Source: Microcoleus sp. LEGE 07076 (GTDB lineage: Bacteria > Cyanobacteriota > Cyanobacteriia > Cyanobacteriales > Microcoleaceae). From it: a stretch of DNA of 32,372 nt. The notes beneath the pieces were generated by a model. It worked only from the letters and a program-made list of their open reading frames with translations, did not search any database and was not told the origin of the DNA. Positions 16,634 through 24,989 of the stretch are shown here, piece by piece. Within the stretch, counting starts at the first letter, position 1. Each line of letters starts with the position of its first letter. The stretch is taken from contig NZ_JADEWV010000059.1 of assembly GCF_015207455.1 (NCBI RefSeq), positions 1-32,372 on the forward strand, written 5' to 3'. The translations under genes were made by a program, and so were the position numbers.

Positions 16634-16852
16634 TTATTCCTCGTCCCAAGCTTCTACAGCTATCAACTCGCTCACAGGGTCTTGCATAGAAAAATCAAAC
16701 TCTAGCAGTTGCTGTTTCCAGTAAGGCCATTCGTCCCCATAAAGCAGAGCTATTTTCCAAATGCTGTCTGTCGGCTTGATAATGTCAGACGTCACGAGAG
16801 AATGCACCTGACGCTGGAACTTAACCATCGGCTGTATCACCTTCTGGCTCAT
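16634..16852 (-). CDS. Small conserved protein, DUF4327-like
   Basis: The 72-residue protein reads MSQKVIQPMVKFQRQVHSLV, then KPTDSIWKIALLYGDEW, and ends with FDFSMQDPVSELIAVEAWDEE. The pattern of an N-terminal LV helix, I-W/Y-x-L, a W in the middle, and D-x-x-S/xDL...E-x-W-D-x-(D/E) at the end resembles DUF4327, a small cyanobacterial family without known function. The frame is open 17 codons upstream, but the ATG at 16850-16852 follows AGAGGT at a good distance and was chosen. It is convergent with the kinase gene. Between them is a tandem AGCAAGAGGAAAGA repeat. No signal or membrane segment is seen. Confidence 0.65.
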   Translation of the reverse strand: MSQKVIQPMVKFQRQVHSLVTSDIIKPTDSIWKIALLYGDEWPYWKQQLLEFDFSMQDPVSELIAVEAWDEE

Positions 16853-17001
16853 AATACCTCTTGAATTGTTTAAATCTTGTGTAATTACCACTTCCCAGCG
16901 CACACTTTTACCGCAGTTTCGCCAAGAACAGTCTAACCAAGATACGTGTAGATTTTTGTCGGGAAGCTACATATTCAACTTGTATCTCAACACTGTTCGT
17001 T

Positions 17002-17496
17002 TTGACAAGGGCCTATAAGCAAGACTTAATAGTCAAGACCGACTTCAAAGAATTAATCATCTGTGAAATGTCGCACTATATGCTCTCGATCGGCAGTGGG
17101 AAGTTTGCCGCCTCGATTGTTTCCACATATGATAGCAGATGCCAGGGCCCAGGAAGGTCGCTTGTTGACAAGGCCGAGGAAAACGAGAAACTGCAATTAC
17201 TGTTTCGCTGCTACAGACTAATTTCCGCTTTCGGGCGATTATTCAAAGCACCTGTTTCAGCTTCGACGCTGGTGAAAACTGTGAGAGTAGGGTCTGAGCT
17301 GCATAAACTAGATTATAGCTCTAATGACGGCAAAGGTGTTGAAACTCACCGTCCTTTGATGAGCGATCGTGCTGGGCGAAGCAGGGATGCCCTTGAATGT
17401 ACTTGCTTGCCAAGCATAGACCTGGTGCCGGGCGGCGTTTGCAGCGAGATTTATCGAGTTCTCAATTTCGGCTTTTCTATATTAATACAAGATTGA
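17002..17496 (+). CDS. Uncertain hypothetical protein
   Basis: An open frame of 164 codons starts with TTG; an internal ATG (MSHYMLSIGSGKFAAS) at about 17068 is a more normal start. The middle reads EENEKLQLLFRCYRLISAFG and the end is Cys-rich (ALECTCLPSIDLVPGG). I recognise no family, signal peptide or membrane segment, and no ribosome site stands out. It is the only long frame in the 1-kb stretch before pyrB, so it may be a real orphan gene, a degraded one, or chance. Confidence 0.3.
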   Translation: MTRAYKQDLIVKTDFKELIICEMSHYMLSIGSGKFAASIVSTYDSRCQGPGRSLVDKAEENEKLQLLFRCYRLISAFGRLFKAPVSASTLVKTVRVGSELHKLDYSSNDGKGVETHRPLMSDRAGRSRDALECTCLPSIDLVPGGVCSEIYRVLNFGFSILIQD

Positions 17497-17696
17497 GGAT
17501 GTTTGCTACCAGGGTTCGGGAGCGGCGCGGCTTCAGCTAGACTTACTTCACTTTTTCAGCGCGCATTACCGCTGATATAGGGGTTCTCAGTTAGGTGTGA
17601 GGTATGCCCGGTTAGACTTATGGCTGGCGCGGGCCTGCTTGGTACTTCATATGAGAGCTTGAAAGGCTATATCTCTATTAAACAACAAAGCCCTCC

Positions 17697-17748
17697 TCAA
17701 AAATTGTTGGATACGAGCCCAGTTTTTTGGTCAAAAATTGTTGGATAC
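17697..17748. repeat. 18-bp exact direct repeat upstream of pyrB
   Basis: TCAAAAATTGTTGGATAC occurs at 17697-17714 and again at 17731-17748, 34 bp apart. It lies about 120-170 bp before the pyrB start in a 370-bp gap with no recognisable gene. Protein-binding sites or duplication scars are both possible. A segment AAATCTCAAATCTAAAATTG just before the start codon resembles the repeat inside recJ. Confidence 0.6.
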
Positions 17749-17867
17749 TGTTAACCGGAATCCGCGCGAGTGTCGATCGAACATTCCATGCCCTCCAGCG
17801 CTGGCGTGCAAGCAAGTTCCAAACCCATCGTCCGTCCTGATTCAATAAATCTCAAATCTAAAATTGC

Positions 17868-18848
17868 ATGACTTGGACAAGGCGACACATTCTCACTCTG
17901 GCTGATTTTACCTCCGACGAATACGACACCGTGCTGCAAACCGCGGCCAGTTTTCGGGAAGTGCTCGGCCGCCGCACTAAGAAAGTGCCGGCCCTGCAGG
18001 GTCAAGTGGTCGCGAATTTGTTTTTTGAACCCTCCACCCGGACTCGCAACAGTTTTGAATTGGCGGCGAAGCGGCTGTCGGCGGATACGCTGAATTTTAC
18101 CCCCGGCAGTTCTTCTCTGACCAAGGGAGAGACTATTCTGGATACGGCTAAGACTTATCTGGCGATGGGAACGGATTTGATGGTCATCCGCCACGAACAA
18201 GCTGGAGTCCCCAGTACAATTGCTTCGGAAATGGATCGTTTGGGTTCGAGAGTCAGCGTTCTGAATGCTGGAGACGGCCAGCACGAACACCCGTCGCAAG
18301 GTTTGCTAGATTTATTTACTATTTGTTCTCTGTTAGATAGCGAAGGCCCGCGGCTGGAACTTTTAGCGGGCAAAAAAATTGCTGTGGTGGGGGATATTTT
18401 GCATTCGCGGGTGGCGAGGTCGAATATTTGGAGTCTCACGGCTTCTGGGGCAGAGGTTCATTTGGCCGGGCCGCCGACTTTGTTGCCGCTGTTGTTTGCT
18501 GAGTGCGGCGATGGTAGGGAAGGTAAGTTATTTTTGCACTGGCAGCTTGAACCTGCTTTGGCCGATGCTGATTTTGTGATGACTTTGCGGCTGCAAAAGG
18601 AACGGATGAGCCAGCATTTGCTGCCGAGTTTACGAGAGTATCATTCTTTGTATGGAGTTACGCGCGATCGGCTGAAACTCTGCAAGCCGGATGTGAAGGT
18701 GTTGCACCCCGGCCCGGTTAACCGCGGCGTGGAAATTAGTTCGGAATTGATGGACGATCCCCAGTTTAGCCTGATTTCTCAGCAAGTTACCAGCGGCGTA
18801 GCGGTGCGGATGGCCTTACTGTATCTGATCGGTGGCGGTAAAGTTTAG
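17868..18848 (+). CDS. pyrB: Aspartate carbamoyltransferase catalytic subunit
   Basis: PyrB joins carbamoyl phosphate and aspartate to make carbamoyl-aspartate, the committed step of pyrimidine synthesis in the cytoplasm. The 326-residue length is normal. Carbamoyl phosphate is bound by [13 protein letters not shown] (STRTR at 56-60), the SSLTKGET loop, and HPSQ (141-144). Aspartate binding is shown by RLQKER (241-246) and [11 protein letters not shown] (from 280). No regulatory subunit gene (pyrI) is near, as is usual in cyanobacteria. The ATG at 17868 gives the expected MTWTRRHIL start; no strong ribosome site is present. A hairpin terminator follows the gene. Confidence 0.97.
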   Translation: MTWTRRHILTLADFTSDEYDTVLQTAASFREVLGRRTKKVPALQGQVVANLFFEPSTRTRNSFELAAKRLSADTLNFTPGSSSLTKGETILDTAKTYLAMGTDLMVIRHEQAGVPSTIASEMDRLGSRVSVLNAGDGQHEHPSQGLLDLFTICSLLDSEGPRLELLAGKKIAVVGDILHSRVARSNIWSLTASGAEVHLAGPPTLLPLLFAECGDGREGKLFLHWQLEPALADADFVMTLRLQKERMSQHLLPSLREYHSLYGVTRDRLKLCKPDVKVLHPGPVNRGVEISSELMDDPQFSLISQQVTSGVAVRMALLYLIGGGKV

Positions 18849-18915
18849 GTTGTTAGCTGTTACTGATTAATTTCCGATATTTGATTATTTTCAGCCTCCA
18901 TCGCCTCTTTACAAT

Positions 18916-18946
18916 AATCGTTACCCAGTATGGTTGGGTAACGATT
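18916..18946. terminator. Bidirectional hairpin terminator
   Basis: AATCGTTACCCA (18916-18927) and TGGGTAACGATT (18935-18946) form a perfect 12-bp stem with a 7-base loop. It lies between convergent pyrB and the SH3 gene, where a shared terminator is expected. Confidence 0.75.
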
Positions 18947-18985
18947 AAAACTCTTTCTAGAAATGTAAAGCGATCTAGTTAAGAG

Positions 18986-19363
18986 TTAGGAGATCCAGGC
19001 AGTAGACACCCAGCCGCCGCCTTTGAGTTGGGCCCAGCCGCGTTTGTAACGACCGGTCAATTTTACGTGGTCTCCACGATATAACTTACCGATGACATGA
19101 GCACAGCCATTGGGGCGGTGGCGGATATTCAGTCGGCCGCCATTCGTGACAACTTTGGCGTACCTGTGATGATTGTGACCGCCGCCGCAGCGCTTGTAGT
19201 GGCAACTTGCCTGGGCTTCGCCAGTGGCGCCCAGAACAGATAAGGCTACTGCCAGACCTGCAGCACCTACCAATGCAGAATTGGGAATTTTAAATTCCAT
19301 TTGGAGTTCGGACTCTGGAGATTCATAAGCAACAAAAGAATGGTTCAATGCTAGTGCTTCCAT
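18986..19363 (-). CDS. Secreted bacterial SH3-domain protein
   Basis: The 125-residue protein has three parts. First comes an unusual polar leader (MEALALNHSFVAYESPESEL). Next is a hydrophobic segment ending in an Ala-rich cleavage-like site (LVGAAGLAVALSVLGATGEAQA). Last is a bacterial SH3 domain (GGRLNIRHRPNGCAHVIGKL, GDHVKLTGRY, WAQLKGGGWVSTAWIS). SH3b domains usually bind peptidoglycan peptides, so a periplasmic or wall-associated role is likely. A His/Gly-rich CGGGHNHHRY stretch precedes the domain and might bind metal. The frame is open 33 codons upstream, but the ATG at 19361-19363 follows GAGGA and gives the best start. Confidence 0.75.
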   Translation of the reverse strand: MEALALNHSFVAYESPESELQMEFKIPNSALVGAAGLAVALSVLGATGEAQASCHYKRCGGGHNHHRYAKVVTNGGRLNIRHRPNGCAHVIGKLYRGDHVKLTGRYKRGWAQLKGGGWVSTAWIS

Positions 19364-20217
19364 AGTTTCCTCAATGATTGTTGTTAACATTTGTTGGTAC
19401 AGGCTCAGGTCAAAACCTCGATTCACAGCCCTAACCATTAATTTATGTGTCAGACAAGGCACAAAATGGCGTTACAGTCTTGGTTTTGCCGAGGATTCGC
19501 CAAGTTGCCTGAATCTAGCACAAGTCTATGATGTCACTTAATGAGCTTTTCGACACAAAAAAATAAATAAAGTTTACATTTTCTGGTGAAAACTTGAGAC
19601 GGCGTCGATCGCCAGGAGCGCAGAATTCAACTTAAGTGTGTCATTGAAAAGGGATAGCAGTCATCGTTTCGGGGTGGGAGATTGCTTGCCGAGAGTCGGG
19701 AAAGAGACTGCTGATTTTGGTGTGCTGACTGATTGATTTGCTACACCTGCGACGGACAGCTATTGGATCGCGCAAGTTTCCTGCTGATATTGAAGCACTG
19801 TCTTGATTTGGTTGGAACAAAATAATTCTACCCGATCGCAGGCGTTGCACAGATTAGGGGCGATCGAGATTTTGGTAAAGATTTGCCAGAACTTTGTCCC
19901 TGACAAAGATGCAAGCTGACATACTATTATAAAAAGCGAAACAAAACAAGTTTGGGGTTTGTTTCCGCGAACCCTGCGTGTAAGGTGCGGCTCGATGAGA
20001 TTGTCGATTGAATGCGAGGGATTTTTAAGGGCTCGGCACTACCCAGAATAATTAGAAAGGATCTAAATAGCCACCCCACAGAATTTGCATTGTGCGATCG
20101 ACTTGTGGCATAACTAAGTCAACCGAAAAAAGTAGAAAATTTGTAGCCGTGCGTCTGCGCGATGCCTTTGGGCGATCGCGAACCAATTTAAACCAGAAAA
20201 CCCGATTCAATTATCCC
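19364..20217. other. 854-bp gap without a recognisable gene
   Basis: This divergent region separates the SH3 gene from the GH10-like gene. It holds a perfect 7-bp hairpin CTTTGTC-CCT-GACAAAG at 19892-19908, an A+T-rich TATTATAAAA stretch near 19925, and a GTGCGTCTGCGCGATG palindrome-type repeat near 20148-20179. The open frames here show no family features. The length suggests regulatory DNA or decayed sequence. Confidence 0.4.
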
Positions 20218-21867
20218 ATGAAAATTGCACCAACTCGCATCGCGAATTTTCAACATCAGCGACGCTTTTTAAGTGCGGTAACTGCTGTGATAACCAGTAG
20301 CTTCATCAGCCAGCTTGTTTTGTCTTTTATCGAAAATAAACCAGCCTTTGCCGAAACATCAGCCTATTGTCAATTATCCAAAGAACAGGTAAATCAAAAA
20401 GAAGACTTGCGCCGCGCCGCCCTGTCAGGAAAAACGGAATCCCAGCAAGCATATTTTGCCGTTTTGAAAAAACACGCGCGGGAAATAGCAGAATGTCGCC
20501 AAAAAACTTGGCCCCAAACCCAAGCAGTTTGGCTGCGTTTGTATCCCTGCGATGTCAGGCCCGGAGAAATCGATCGAGTATTAGACAAAGTTGTCAATAA
20601 AGGTTACAACCAAGTCTATGTCGAAGTGTTTTACGACGGTCAAGTGCTGCTCCCAGCAGCAGACAATCCAACTGCTTGGCCTTCGGTTTTGAGAAATCGC
20701 GGCTACGAAAAATACGATTTGCTAGAAAAGGCGATCGCCAAAGGCCAACAGCGAGGTTTAAAAGTATACGCCTGGTTGTTTACCATGAACTTCGGCTATA
20801 CCTATTCTCAGCGTCCCGACAGACAGCAAGCCCTCGCCCTCAACGGTAAAAACCAGACAAGTTTAACAGTAATTCAAGACGCAGCAATTAACGAAGATTT
20901 CGGAGAAGTTCCGGGCAATCAAGCCTTTGTCGATCCCTACAATTCCCAAGCAAGACAAGACTATACTTTGTTAGTAAATCAAATAGTCAAGCGCAGGCCG
21001 CAAGGAATGTTATTCGACTACATTCGCTATCTACGGGGCGTCGGGCCAGCTTCAGTTGCTACCAAAGTTCAAGACTTGTGGATTTACGGCCCAGCATCGC
21101 AGCAAATACTTTTGCAGCGGGCTAACAATCAGCAAGGGCGAGATTTAATTCAGCGATATTTAACCAAAGGATTTATCAATACTAATGACGTTCAAGCAGT
21201 AGTCAAACAGTATCCGACCGAGCAACAACCTCTTTGGCAGGGGCGAGTCCCGCAACCTATAGCAGTAGCAACTCCCCCTTCTAGAAGACAGAATGCCACA
21301 TCAAAAGTAGCCTCAAAAACTCCCGCCACAAAATCGGCAAACGCTGCAACTCCCGCGCCAAAACCGACACCAAAACCGCCACTTCCCGACACGGGAATTC
21401 TGCAAAAAGACCTCTGGCAACTGAGCGTTGCTCACGCAGTCCAAGGAGTATTAGAGTTTTTTGGAATGGCAATTGCACCAGCTCAAAGAATGGGAATTCC
21501 TGTCGGAGCAGTGTTTTTTCCTGATGCCAATAAAAAGATAAATCAAGGCGGATTTGATTCGAGATTGCAGCCTTGGGACAGCTTTCCGGCTGCTGTCGAA
21601 TTCCACGCGATGTCTTACGGAAATTGTGGGGATGTAAGCTGTATCGTGCCGCAGGTGCAGCGGACAGTGAGTTTAGCGCCTCCGGGAGCAAAAATCATTC
21701 CTGCCCTTGCCGGAGATTGGGGAAAATCTGTGAAAAATCGGCCGTCTTTGGAGATTCAAATGCGGGCAATTCGCTCGGCGACGCCGCAAATTAATGCGGT
21801 GAGTCATTTCTCTTTTGGCTGGCAAGAACCGGAGGACGAAAGGGCGCGGCAAACTTGTCGGTTTTAG
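20218..21867 (+). CDS. Secreted family 10-like glycosyl hydrolase (GHL10)
   Basis: The 549-residue protein begins with a signal peptide (hydrophobic core VTAVITSSFISQLVL, likely cut after PAFA at residue 45). The catalytic barrel starts at QAVWLRLYPCDVRPGEID, with GYNQVYVEVFYDGQVL, GLKVYAWLFTMNFG, FVDPYNSQARQDY and GMLFDYIRYLRG; this is the GHL10/DUF187 type of predicted glycosidase. A low-complexity Pro/Ala/Lys linker (about residues 385-430) interrupts the barrel before VAHAVQGVLEFFGMAI and the closing strands. The substrate is not known; related proteins are thought to act on cell-wall or extracellular glycans. The frame is open 42 codons upstream, but only the ATG at 20218 puts a signal peptide at the start. 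Confidence 0.85.
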   Translation: MKIAPTRIANFQHQRRFLSAVTAVITSSFISQLVLSFIENKPAFAETSAYCQLSKEQVNQKEDLRRAALSGKTESQQAYFAVLKKHAREIAECRQKTWPQTQAVWLRLYPCDVRPGEIDRVLDKVVNKGYNQVYVEVFYDGQVLLPAADNPTAWPSVLRNRGYEKYDLLEKAIAKGQQRGLKVYAWLFTMNFGYTYSQRPDRQQALALNGKNQTSLTVIQDAAINEDFGEVPGNQAFVDPYNSQARQDYTLLVNQIVKRRPQGMLFDYIRYLRGVGPASVATKVQDLWIYGPASQQILLQRANNQQGRDLIQRYLTKGFINTNDVQAVVKQYPTEQQPLWQGRVPQPIAVATPPSRRQNATSKVASKTPATKSANAATPAPKPTPKPPLPDTGILQKDLWQLSVAHAVQGVLEFFGMAIAPAQRMGIPVGAVFFPDANKKINQGGFDSRLQPWDSFPAAVEFHAMSYGNCGDVSCIVPQVQRTVSLAPPGAKIIPALAGDWGKSVKNRPSLEIQMRAIRSATPQINAVSHFSFGWQEPEDERARQTCRF

Positions 21868-21910
21868 GGGGATGATATCAAATCTGGGTTCATTACCCGA
21901 TTGCTTGCTC

Positions 21911-21957
21911 GGCGGTTGAAACCGCTCCTTGTCAAACGAAGTCTGCCTCCGCAGACT
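21911..21957. repeat. Dispersed palindromic repeat, GGCGGTTGAAACCGC type
   Basis: GCGGTTGAAACCGC is followed by TCCTTGTCAAACGA and the small palindrome AGTCTGCCTCCGCAGACT. It shares its first 29 bp with 4587-4615, and the GGCGGTT/AACCGC core also builds the large palindrome at 26291-26438. Confidence 0.8.
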
Positions 21958-21975
21958 AAGAGATTGAGGGGATAT

Positions 21976-22700
21976 TTAAGCGGGATTGGCAAAGCTAGCT
22001 AACTGTTGGACAAACTCTTGATGTGCGTCACTGTTTAATCCGGCTTGAAGAATGGCGATCCTCTTCTGCAAGCTTCGCTAACGCACTTGACATATCCCCC
22101 TCTAGCAGTGCCGAAACAGCCAGCCACAACCCCGGAAAAACCCGGCTGCGGATAATTCCTTCCGCATCGGGAAGCAGAGAAATATATTCTTCTTCCTGTA
22201 AAGAAAACCAATCAATCCGGCGATTCATGACTTGCCAAACGAGATATTCTTTGACTCCATTGCGGCGGTAAACTCGTTTTTTGTCGCGTAGATTGATCGT
22301 CGCGGTACTAGCAGCAATTTCGGCAACAAATTCGGGCGCGCCTAGGATATAACCGTCATCGCTGAGGCAAGTTTGGCCGCCATGTTGGGAATCAATTAGT
22401 AGTACAGCATCGGGTTGCGGTTCGTTATCCACATCGAGACGCACGGTGGGGTTATCGCCGAGACGCAGGCCTGGAGTAGCAATTTTGAACTCCACAGCCA
22501 GCCCATTAAATCGGCATGGGGTTCGGCGTGGGGTTCAAACCGTAAGGGTGAAGCCATATAAACAATTCCTTCAATCAATTCTGCTTTTTTGAGTTTTGGC
22601 ATAGCCCTATAGCGCCGCTCGAATTCTGCAAAAATTTAGCAAGTTCGCCATTTTCCAAAGGGGGGATCGCAATGCGGCTGAGATTTGCCGGAGCAATCAT
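21976..22700 (-). pseudogene. Uma2 family nuclease broken by two frameshifts and a 34-bp insertion
   Basis: From ATG 22698-22700, preceded by AGAGGAGA, the frame reads MIAPANLSRIAIPPLENGEL and loses phase near 22640. A second frame gives [20 protein letters not shown] and [12 protein letters not shown] up to GWLWS near 22500. A third gives [51 protein letters not shown] and SALLEGDM; it includes the Uma2 core residues. A 34-bp palindromic element (22054-22087) then shifts phase again. Beyond it AILQAGLNSDAHQEFVQQL reaches TAA at 21976-21978. The assembled product would be a full-length Uma2 protein, so this gene has decayed recently. Confidence 0.85.
22054..22087 (-). repeat. 34-bp palindromic element inserted in the Uma2 pseudogene
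   Basis: On the minus strand this is the same 34-bp element as 7596-7629 (opening AGTGCGTTAGCGAAGC, closing GAAGAGGATCGC). Thirty-four is not a multiple of three, so it shifts the frame. Removing it joins EGDM-type sequence directly to AILQAGLNSD. Confidence 0.75.
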
Positions 22701-23221
22701 GACTTTTCTCCTCTTGTAATGCGTCGGTATCTTGCGATTTTAGCTAATTTTAGGCAAGCTTGTAAGCCGCGAAATTTTGGCGATCGTCTTTGAGAAGGAG
22801 CTTATTTGCTAAAATATTGAGATAGAGGTTAACACAGAGGAATATTTACTATGGTAAGTCAGCCAGAAATAAAAGAGCCAGTAGCCGAGCGAGATCCGGC
22901 GATCGATGACTTAAATAGTATAAAATCGTAATTAGAAGTAATTTAAAATAGGTTCACAAAAGCTATGGTGGCAGCATCGGAAAGATTAGTAAAAATATCT
23001 TCCATAAAATATCGCAATACCAAACATAATTAGGGCCTGGAAAGATAATCATTGGGTATATCGGCCCAAAAATACAATAATTTTCAGATGCGCCAGACTT
23101 TTAGCTGAAGGTTTTGGCGCTGCGACAATCCCTGTTTTTAAACAAAAATTAATTTAGCCAACTCTTAAGCTGACCGAATTGTCAGCGATAATTAGATTGT
23201 TAAAAGCAAATTGTACAGTAC
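22701..23221. other. 521-bp gap with a possible gene remnant
   Basis: This A+T-rich gap has one short frame with a start-like context: ATG 22851 after GAGGAATATTTACT, reading MVSQPEIKEPVAERDPAIDD and ending at TAA 22929-22931 (26 residues). Its composition looks coding, but it is too short for a known family and may be a 5' remnant of a lost gene. The rest shows no gene. Confidence 0.35.
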
Positions 23222-24109
23222 ATGACTCCCAAATTTATTAAAAAATCCGTAATTCAAATCTTGATACTTGTCGGATCGATCGCCCTTTTTTCCCTGTTCC
23301 CTAAAAACCCACAAACTGCTAGCTCAAATTCAATAGCCCAAATCCCCCCTTTTGACAATTCCCCGCCCAATCTCCTCAAACCGCCCAAACCAACAAAAAT
23401 ACCGCCTTCTCCTGCGCCCAAACCAGCCGAACAACCTTTAGTATTCGCACCGCCGGCGCAATTTCGCAGCCAAATTGTTTATAAAGCAAGTATCAGCAAC
23501 TCCAAAGTTATCGCCCTGACATTTGACGACGGCCCATCACCAGAAACTTTGAAAATATTAGAAGTGTTGCAGAAACACAACGCTGTGGCTACATTCTTTT
23601 GTTTGGGTAGAAATCTGCGAGAATATCCAGAAATTGCTAAAAAAGTTGTGCAAGCCGGAAATGCGATCGGCAACCATACGTGGCATCACTACTATCACGA
23701 TGTTACCGAAAAAATAGCCTCCAATGAAATCGATTATACGGGCATTCACATTTATCGATCGACTGGCGCAAGAAGTTTCTTGTTTCGTCCTCCCGGCGGC
23801 CGCTTAAATAACGGTTTCGCGGATTACGCTAAAAATAAAAACTATGTAGTAGTCATGTGGTCGATCGACCCTAAAGACTACCAACAACTGCCCGCAGATA
23901 CGATCGCAAATACTGTAATTTTTCAAGCACAACCGGGGGCGATCGTATTGTTGCACGACGGCGGGGGCAGCCGTCACAACACGGTAAAAGCCTTGAATAT
24001 AATTATTCCCAAACTAAAACAACAGGGATACCGTTTTGTCACCATACCGCAACTGCTACAACTGCAAGCAGAACAAAAACAGCAAACAGTCGATCGCCAA
24101 CCCAAATAA
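23222..24109 (+). CDS. Polysaccharide deacetylase (NodB domain), membrane-anchored or secreted
   Basis: The 295-residue protein has an N-terminal hydrophobic segment (IQILILVGSIALFSLF) followed by a Pro-rich linker to about residue 80. The NodB catalytic domain follows: TFDDGPS (100-106), the metal-binding H-x3-H at 152-156 (NHTWHH), RPPGG (189-193), W-x-x-D (213-216) and LLHDG (243-247). All five motifs of carbohydrate esterase family 4 are complete, so it should remove acetyl groups from N-acetylated sugars such as peptidoglycan or an exopolysaccharide. The leader places it outside the membrane; the true substrate is not readable. The ATG directly follows GTACAGTAC without a clear ribosome site. 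Confidence 0.93.
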   Translation: MTPKFIKKSVIQILILVGSIALFSLFPKNPQTASSNSIAQIPPFDNSPPNLLKPPKPTKIPPSPAPKPAEQPLVFAPPAQFRSQIVYKASISNSKVIALTFDDGPSPETLKILEVLQKHNAVATFFCLGRNLREYPEIAKKVVQAGNAIGNHTWHHYYHDVTEKIASNEIDYTGIHIYRSTGARSFLFRPPGGRLNNGFADYAKNKNYVVVMWSIDPKDYQQLPADTIANTVIFQAQPGAIVLLHDGGGSRHNTVKALNIIIPKLKQQGYRFVTIPQLLQLQAEQKQQTVDRQPK

Positions 24110-24139
24110 ACAAAAACTTCAGCAAAATCAACTCTACCC

Positions 24140-24177
24140 ATCTGCGTTCACCTGCGTTTATCTGCCTCAATCTGCGA
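24140..24177. repeat. ATCTGCGT-type dispersed repeat
   Basis: ATCTGCGTTCACCTGCGTTT is followed by ATCTGCCTCAATCTGCGA. It is related to 8409-8440 and sits in the gap between the deacetylase and nuclease genes. Confidence 0.6.
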
Positions 24178-24233
24178 TTGCAATTACACTAATGCTAAAA
24201 TAATTACCAATAATTAAAACTCGATAAATTATC

Positions 24234-24857
24234 ATGCAAAAACTTCAAGCAATGGATATTAACCTCCGCTATCTAATCGATAACTTCGGCTTGCAGCGAG
24301 TTCGCCACAGCGAATTTTTCCGAGAATGGCAAGAAAACTTGCCGGAAGTAACTGACACAGAAAAACAATTGCTCGATCGCGTTCAAGACATATACTTCAA
24401 CTTGGTAGACTCCCCACCTGTATTGGAAAATGCAGTCAAACTCACGATAGTCAGCCCGATTTTGTTTATTGCCGGTCTGTTTGAGTCTCCTTTTCAAGTC
24501 AAAGCCGAAAAATCGATCGCTATTCAAGAGGAAGACGAAGGCAGAATCATCGAAGGCAGAATAGATATCCTAATTATGAAAGCAAACTTGTGGGTGACAG
24601 TAATTGAATCCAAACAACTTTCGTTTTCAACAGACGAAGCACTTGCCCAACTCCTGACATATATGCTGGCAGATCCGCATCCAGAAACTCCTACTTTTGG
24701 TATGATTTCTACAGGTGCTAACTTCTCTTTTGTCAAGTTAGTTAGAGGTGAAACTTCGCAGTATGCCTTGTCGCCAGAATTTGTAATCCGCAATCCCGGC
24801 AATGATTTGTACCGCGTTTTGCAGATTTTAAAACGCCTGAGTCAATTGCCAGACTAG
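24234..24857 (+). CDS. Restriction-subunit-R-like PD-(D/E)XK protein
   Basis: The 207-residue protein contains VENAVK-type helix sequence (SPPVLENAVKLTIVSPILF), then GRIIEGRIDILIM and LWVTVIESKQLSF. This gives the E...D...E-x-K order of a PD-(D/E)XK nuclease core, with GRIDILI holding the Asp and VIESK the Glu and Lys. Similar stand-alone proteins in cyanobacteria are annotated as restriction endonuclease subunit R, although they lack the helicase domains of a real type I R subunit and no methylase or specificity subunit lies nearby. Its role is unknown; a defence or regulatory role is inference. An ATG six codons later (MDINLRYL) is an alternative start. Confidence 0.75.
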   Translation: MQKLQAMDINLRYLIDNFGLQRVRHSEFFREWQENLPEVTDTEKQLLDRVQDIYFNLVDSPPVLENAVKLTIVSPILFIAGLFESPFQVKAEKSIAIQEEDEGRIIEGRIDILIMKANLWVTVIESKQLSFSTDEALAQLLTYMLADPHPETPTFGMISTGANFSFVKLVRGETSQYALSPEFVIRNPGNDLYRVLQILKRLSQLPD

Positions 24858-24902
24858 CAATAAAAGCAATTTTAATCTTTATTTCAAAACAGACAATATC
24901 TA

Positions 24903-24960
24903 ATATCATGTCCGCCGATAACGACCGCGATCGAAGCGTTTTTCTGACCGGACATGATAT
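24903..24960. promoter_or_regulatory. 12-bp inverted repeat ATATCATGTCCG before the desaturase-SDR gene
   Basis: ATATCATGTCCG (24903-24914) and CGGACATGATAT (24949-24960) are exact complements separated by 34 bp. The right arm overlaps a TATAATAT stretch that could serve as a -10 region 30 bp before the next start codon. It may be an operator with looping repressor dimers, or a small mobile palindrome. Confidence 0.45.
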
Positions 24961-24989
24961 AATATCTGAAATTTCTAACTTCTGCGAGC

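Noticed and set aside
19641-19850. 69-codon minus-strand frame in the large gap
   Set aside because: Composition is not protein-like and there is no ribosome site; treated as non-coding.
24234-24857. A complete type I restriction system
   Set aside because: Only a short nuclease-like domain is present, without helicase, methylase or specificity genes.
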